A stretch of 64,000 bases of DNA from Phytoseiulus persimilis (lineage: Eukaryota > Arthropoda > Arachnida > Mesostigmata > Phytoseiidae). The stretch spans positions 14,322,001 to 14,386,000 of the forward strand of contig CM075103.1 of assembly GCA_037576195.1 (NCBI GenBank). Direction: 5' to 3'. Made by a program: the position numbers and the translations under genes. The notes under the pieces are model-generated. The model searched no databases, had not been told where the DNA came from, and was given only the letters and a program-made list of their open reading frames with translations. Positions 60,772 through 64,000 of the stretch are shown here, in pieces; position 1 is the stretch's first letter; the number at the start of each line of letters is the position of its first letter.

Positions 60772-63700
60772 GTGAGGGAGAGGGCCAAGGTCTGCCGGGG
60801 AGCATCCAACTGGATTCATAAATATGCGATGCCACAAACATCTGTGAAATTTCGAGCGACGCGGAGCGTACATCCAAATGGAATAGTTATCATTCCAGTC
60901 GCTGCCTGGCTTGTTGGTTCCGCTCGGTCGGCGCCTCTCTGGCTCGCTCGCTCTGAATTGGTCTCTCGGATTCCGCGCGGTTCGCCGTCCTCGAAACGAG
61001 ACGACTCAAATCGCATTAAGTTGGAAATCGTGTGGATACTTCAAAGTAGAGTTGGAGTTGGCACAGAGTGAGACACGGTTCCGATCCTTCAAACGCTCAT
61101 TCCCCCTCGCATCGAACACCGGATCCGCTCAGAGAGTTCGCTCCCTATCCTGAGCAACCGACCTGCGACGGAGAGACAGAATTGACTACTTCGAGACAAC
61201 TAGATTGGAAGATCCTATCCCTACCATTTCGATCCGACATTTCCGTTTTCGAAGGATTCTGGTTTTGTAGGTGAGCCCTGCTCGGTCTCCTCGCTCACCC
61301 CACAGAACCTTTTGTAACGATACAAAACCATTCCGAATGAGAGGAGAATAACGGGTCCTTGTGAAACAGTGGAAGGAAAGTTATCGTCCCAGCTCACGAG
61401 CGAGCCTCCCACTCGCATAGCCCTCTGAACAAGACCTCGACAAGCCGCCAACATGTCGGAAGCGACAATCCGATGAGATATTGTTTGAGAATTTTGTCCC
61501 GAGAAGGATACGGTGATAAAAAGCAATCCGAATCGGGCGTAGGCTTTTTTGCTCCGAATCGCCGCAGACTCGGCTCGTTCCTCCCACCCAAAAGAGGGGG
61601 GGCGAGAGCTTCCTGAAATCTGGAAAAAAACTTGTGGCGGATTGTTGATGTCTGCGTAGAGCCCCATTCTCTTCTTCCATATTTCGCCCCGCTGTTCAAA
61701 ATCTCGGCAGGGATTAGGTACTACCAGACGTGTCGCTAAGCAGGCTTAGGAGCTCAGCATTGGCCTAATGCGTGCGACTTGGGCCAAGACTCGGAGGAGT
61801 TTTATCCGATGCTGTCTGGGAGATTCTCACCTTCCGTCACTCCGCGCGCTTCCCCAAAAACGTGTTCCAAACGCTGGAGAATTCGGTGGAGAAGGCTCTT
61901 AGAGGGTTTCGGAGGAACGAGCCTTAACCGAATGAGGGCGCACCGAAAATTGCTGTCTCTTCGGCAATCGCGTGCATCGCCGTATTTCCACTGCTAGGAG
62001 GGAAGATTTGAATTGTATATAACGGCATTCAATGGCTCATGGTTCTCCTGCATGTCCTGCAGATCGCCTTGACCTAGTGGAGCTCCGTATGTTTGTCTTA
62101 CTCCACCGAGTTTTCGGTTATTTCTCGGCGGTTCTCCGCGACTGATTCGTCTGTTGTTTCGATGCGGAGTTGCCGCTCGACGGTGCATCCCGATTCGGAC
62201 GTAAGTGCCCCGGCGGGAACTTACACGATTCGTTCATTTCCCGCGTATTTCTCGCGCAGCCGTCTGAATTATTCGGCTTCGTCTGTTTTCTCTCAAGCGA
62301 TAGTTTGTGTGCTCGTTTTTGCCTAGGTTTGTGTCTTCTCGGGTTCATTTGTGTGCTCAGAGCGACAAGTTGTCGGTCGTGGCTCCGACGTCGCTATTTC
62401 CTTGATGTCGTTGAAGGATCTCCCCGGGCGCGTGTTTGTTTGAGACATTCACTTCAGCTTTGGGAGATTTGGAGGGGGGAGCGAGCACTCATTGTACTCG
62501 TAGAGGTGTTCAACCTCGGCGCTTCAAACGGAATCTTGGCGAATGAATTCTTGGTCGCTTGATTTCCGCTTCTGTTGTTCTTGCCCTCCGTCACGTCCGT
62601 CCGTGAACGTGCATCTAATCCCCTGAGACAGGGAGAATCGGCAGCGAAATCTCAGAAACGCTCGAGGTCGCGGCTCTCCGAGTTTGTACGAGACCGAAGA
62701 ATTTGAAGCAACAGAGATGTTGCAAGCAGTACTGACACGAGAAGCTCTGAGTCGCCTTGGATTCGGGTGAACTCAGCGGAGGGGCGACGTGGGTGAACTG
62801 TGGACCCTAGTCCCGTGCTTCATGCCTCCACATGGATTCGAGGTCTTGTTCGGATCGCCAGCCGATCGGAAGGAACTGGTCAGACGGGAGTGAGCGTCCA
62901 GCGGAATCCTCCGGTCGGTTGCGCTCGCAACGTCTCCTCGGTCTTTTGGTTTCCTTCTTTCATCACATGTGACCTCATGCCCGCCCTGCCGTCCTTCTCG
63001 GCCTTCCTCCGGCTCCTCTCCGCGTCCCTCACCCGCTGCTGCTGCTGGAGTAATTAGATTTATGTAACCCGATCCGATGCCAACTGCAGCTCCGTGTTCG
63101 TTGTCGCTTGCCAGTTGCATGGTCGACGACCAACCGCTGGGCCAAACTCCCTCTGACCAAGCTGTCATGGCCCACGCAGCAACTGGTCTTTGTCGACGGC
63201 AAAATGTCAATGGGCCCTCGGCAGAGTGGCGTCGTGCTTGGGCCTTCCGGAGGCCTCCGGATCCTCATCGGAAGGTTCCAGTGAACGCCTCAACCGGCCA
63301 TCGACCACAACTGGCACTCGGCAGGTCCCATTGCGCCGCGATCGGGTGCGTTCTACTCTTTATATCACCCCGGCAGCCTAACATGAGCAGGCTCGCGGAT
63401 GTTCACGCTCGTGAGCTCGTTTGCGGGGGGCTTCTCCCAATTTGCTCGCAGGAAACAATTTCGGTTGATTTTATTCACCCCGTTCGCAGAATTCCGGATC
63501 CATCTGCAGCCGTGGCTGACAAATGGAACTCAAAAACCCCATGGAGGATCGGCGGTGAAGTCTCCTGAACACTGCCTTCTTCGCTTCTCTCATCAGATAC
63601 TAGCTGCCGCTCTCCCTGCTCCCTCTGTCTGATCCGCATCCTCTGTTTTCGGAGAAAAGATGGAATAAACGACGCTTGCCTTTGCTGAGAGGGCAAAGGA

Positions 63701-64000
63701 CGGGCTATTCGGTCGGTGCTGCAGTGCGACGGGACTCTCTACTACCACTGAAGGCATTTCAAGAATTTTTGAGTTCAGGTCGGTCGAGCGGTTCGTAGCT
63801 GAGTTTTTTCGCTTCCCCGGAGTTTCCGTTGGATCTCATTGAAGGCGCGATCCTCGGAACTGGAAAAAACTACTGATATCTCCATGGAAGGGATCGCAGG
63901 CGTCCCCAGGATTCAGTTGCGTTTCCCCTCATTTGATGCGCACTGTGTCAACTAATGTTGTTTTGGATATTGAGGAATCCGTCGATACGGCTCTAGCTGC
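60772..64000. other. no firmly supported gene
   Basis: A Ser/Thr-rich plus-strand frame ends at a good GTAAGTGCC donor at 62201 (reading MRSCRSTVHPDSD before it), and a GTAGGTGAGC occurs at 61269-61278. I could not link either to other exons. The final 3 kb has overlapping frames up to 163 codons. A TAATTAGATTTATG word at 63052-63065 resembles a homeodomain site but single motifs are expected by chance. Confidence 0.35.

Overview
The window reads as nuclear DNA of a eukaryote, most likely an invertebrate and perhaps an arthropod. The evidence is indirect. Base composition looks roughly balanced and CpG is common. There are no operons, no Shine-Dalgarno-led gene strings and no tightly packed long ORFs. 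There are miniature DNA transposons with TA target duplications, mono- and dinucleotide runs, minisatellites, and candidate exons bounded by GT...AG signals. No rRNA, tRNA, CRISPR array or prophage was found. I cannot name the species.

Layout. 1-1043 carries a possible promoter and 5' exon. 2274-3310 holds two clusters of a GCGGATCC-type palindromic repeat, overlapping a candidate minus-strand gene end (2472-3138). 3603-4386 holds a candidate plus-strand set of exons. 9770-10007 and, on the minus strand, 16894-17363 are single candidate exons ending at good splice donors. 19148-19245 is a candidate minus-strand last exon. 27309-27858 is the best protein-coding locus, a small OB-fold-like protein resembling TEN1 of the CST telomere complex. 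28043-28251, 33345-33527 and 42983-43174 are three copies of one pogo/Tigger-like MITE family. 40128-42811 holds overlapping candidate exons, the better-phased set being 41796-42811. 54859-55140 and 60465-60660 hold related AT/CG-mixed repeats, the first starting with a clean 27-bp minisatellite, the second followed directly by a short candidate exon (60676-60771).

Confidence. Open frames of 60 codons or more occur about as often as expected in random DNA of balanced composition, and the longest (228 codons) is only slightly above the random expectation. Open-frame length alone is therefore no evidence of coding here. Apart from the MITEs, the low-complexity tracts and, moderately, the TEN1-like gene, every gene call below is a hypothesis resting on splice signals with compatible phases, third-position composition or residue pattern. 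Most of the window looks non-coding: intergenic DNA or long introns.
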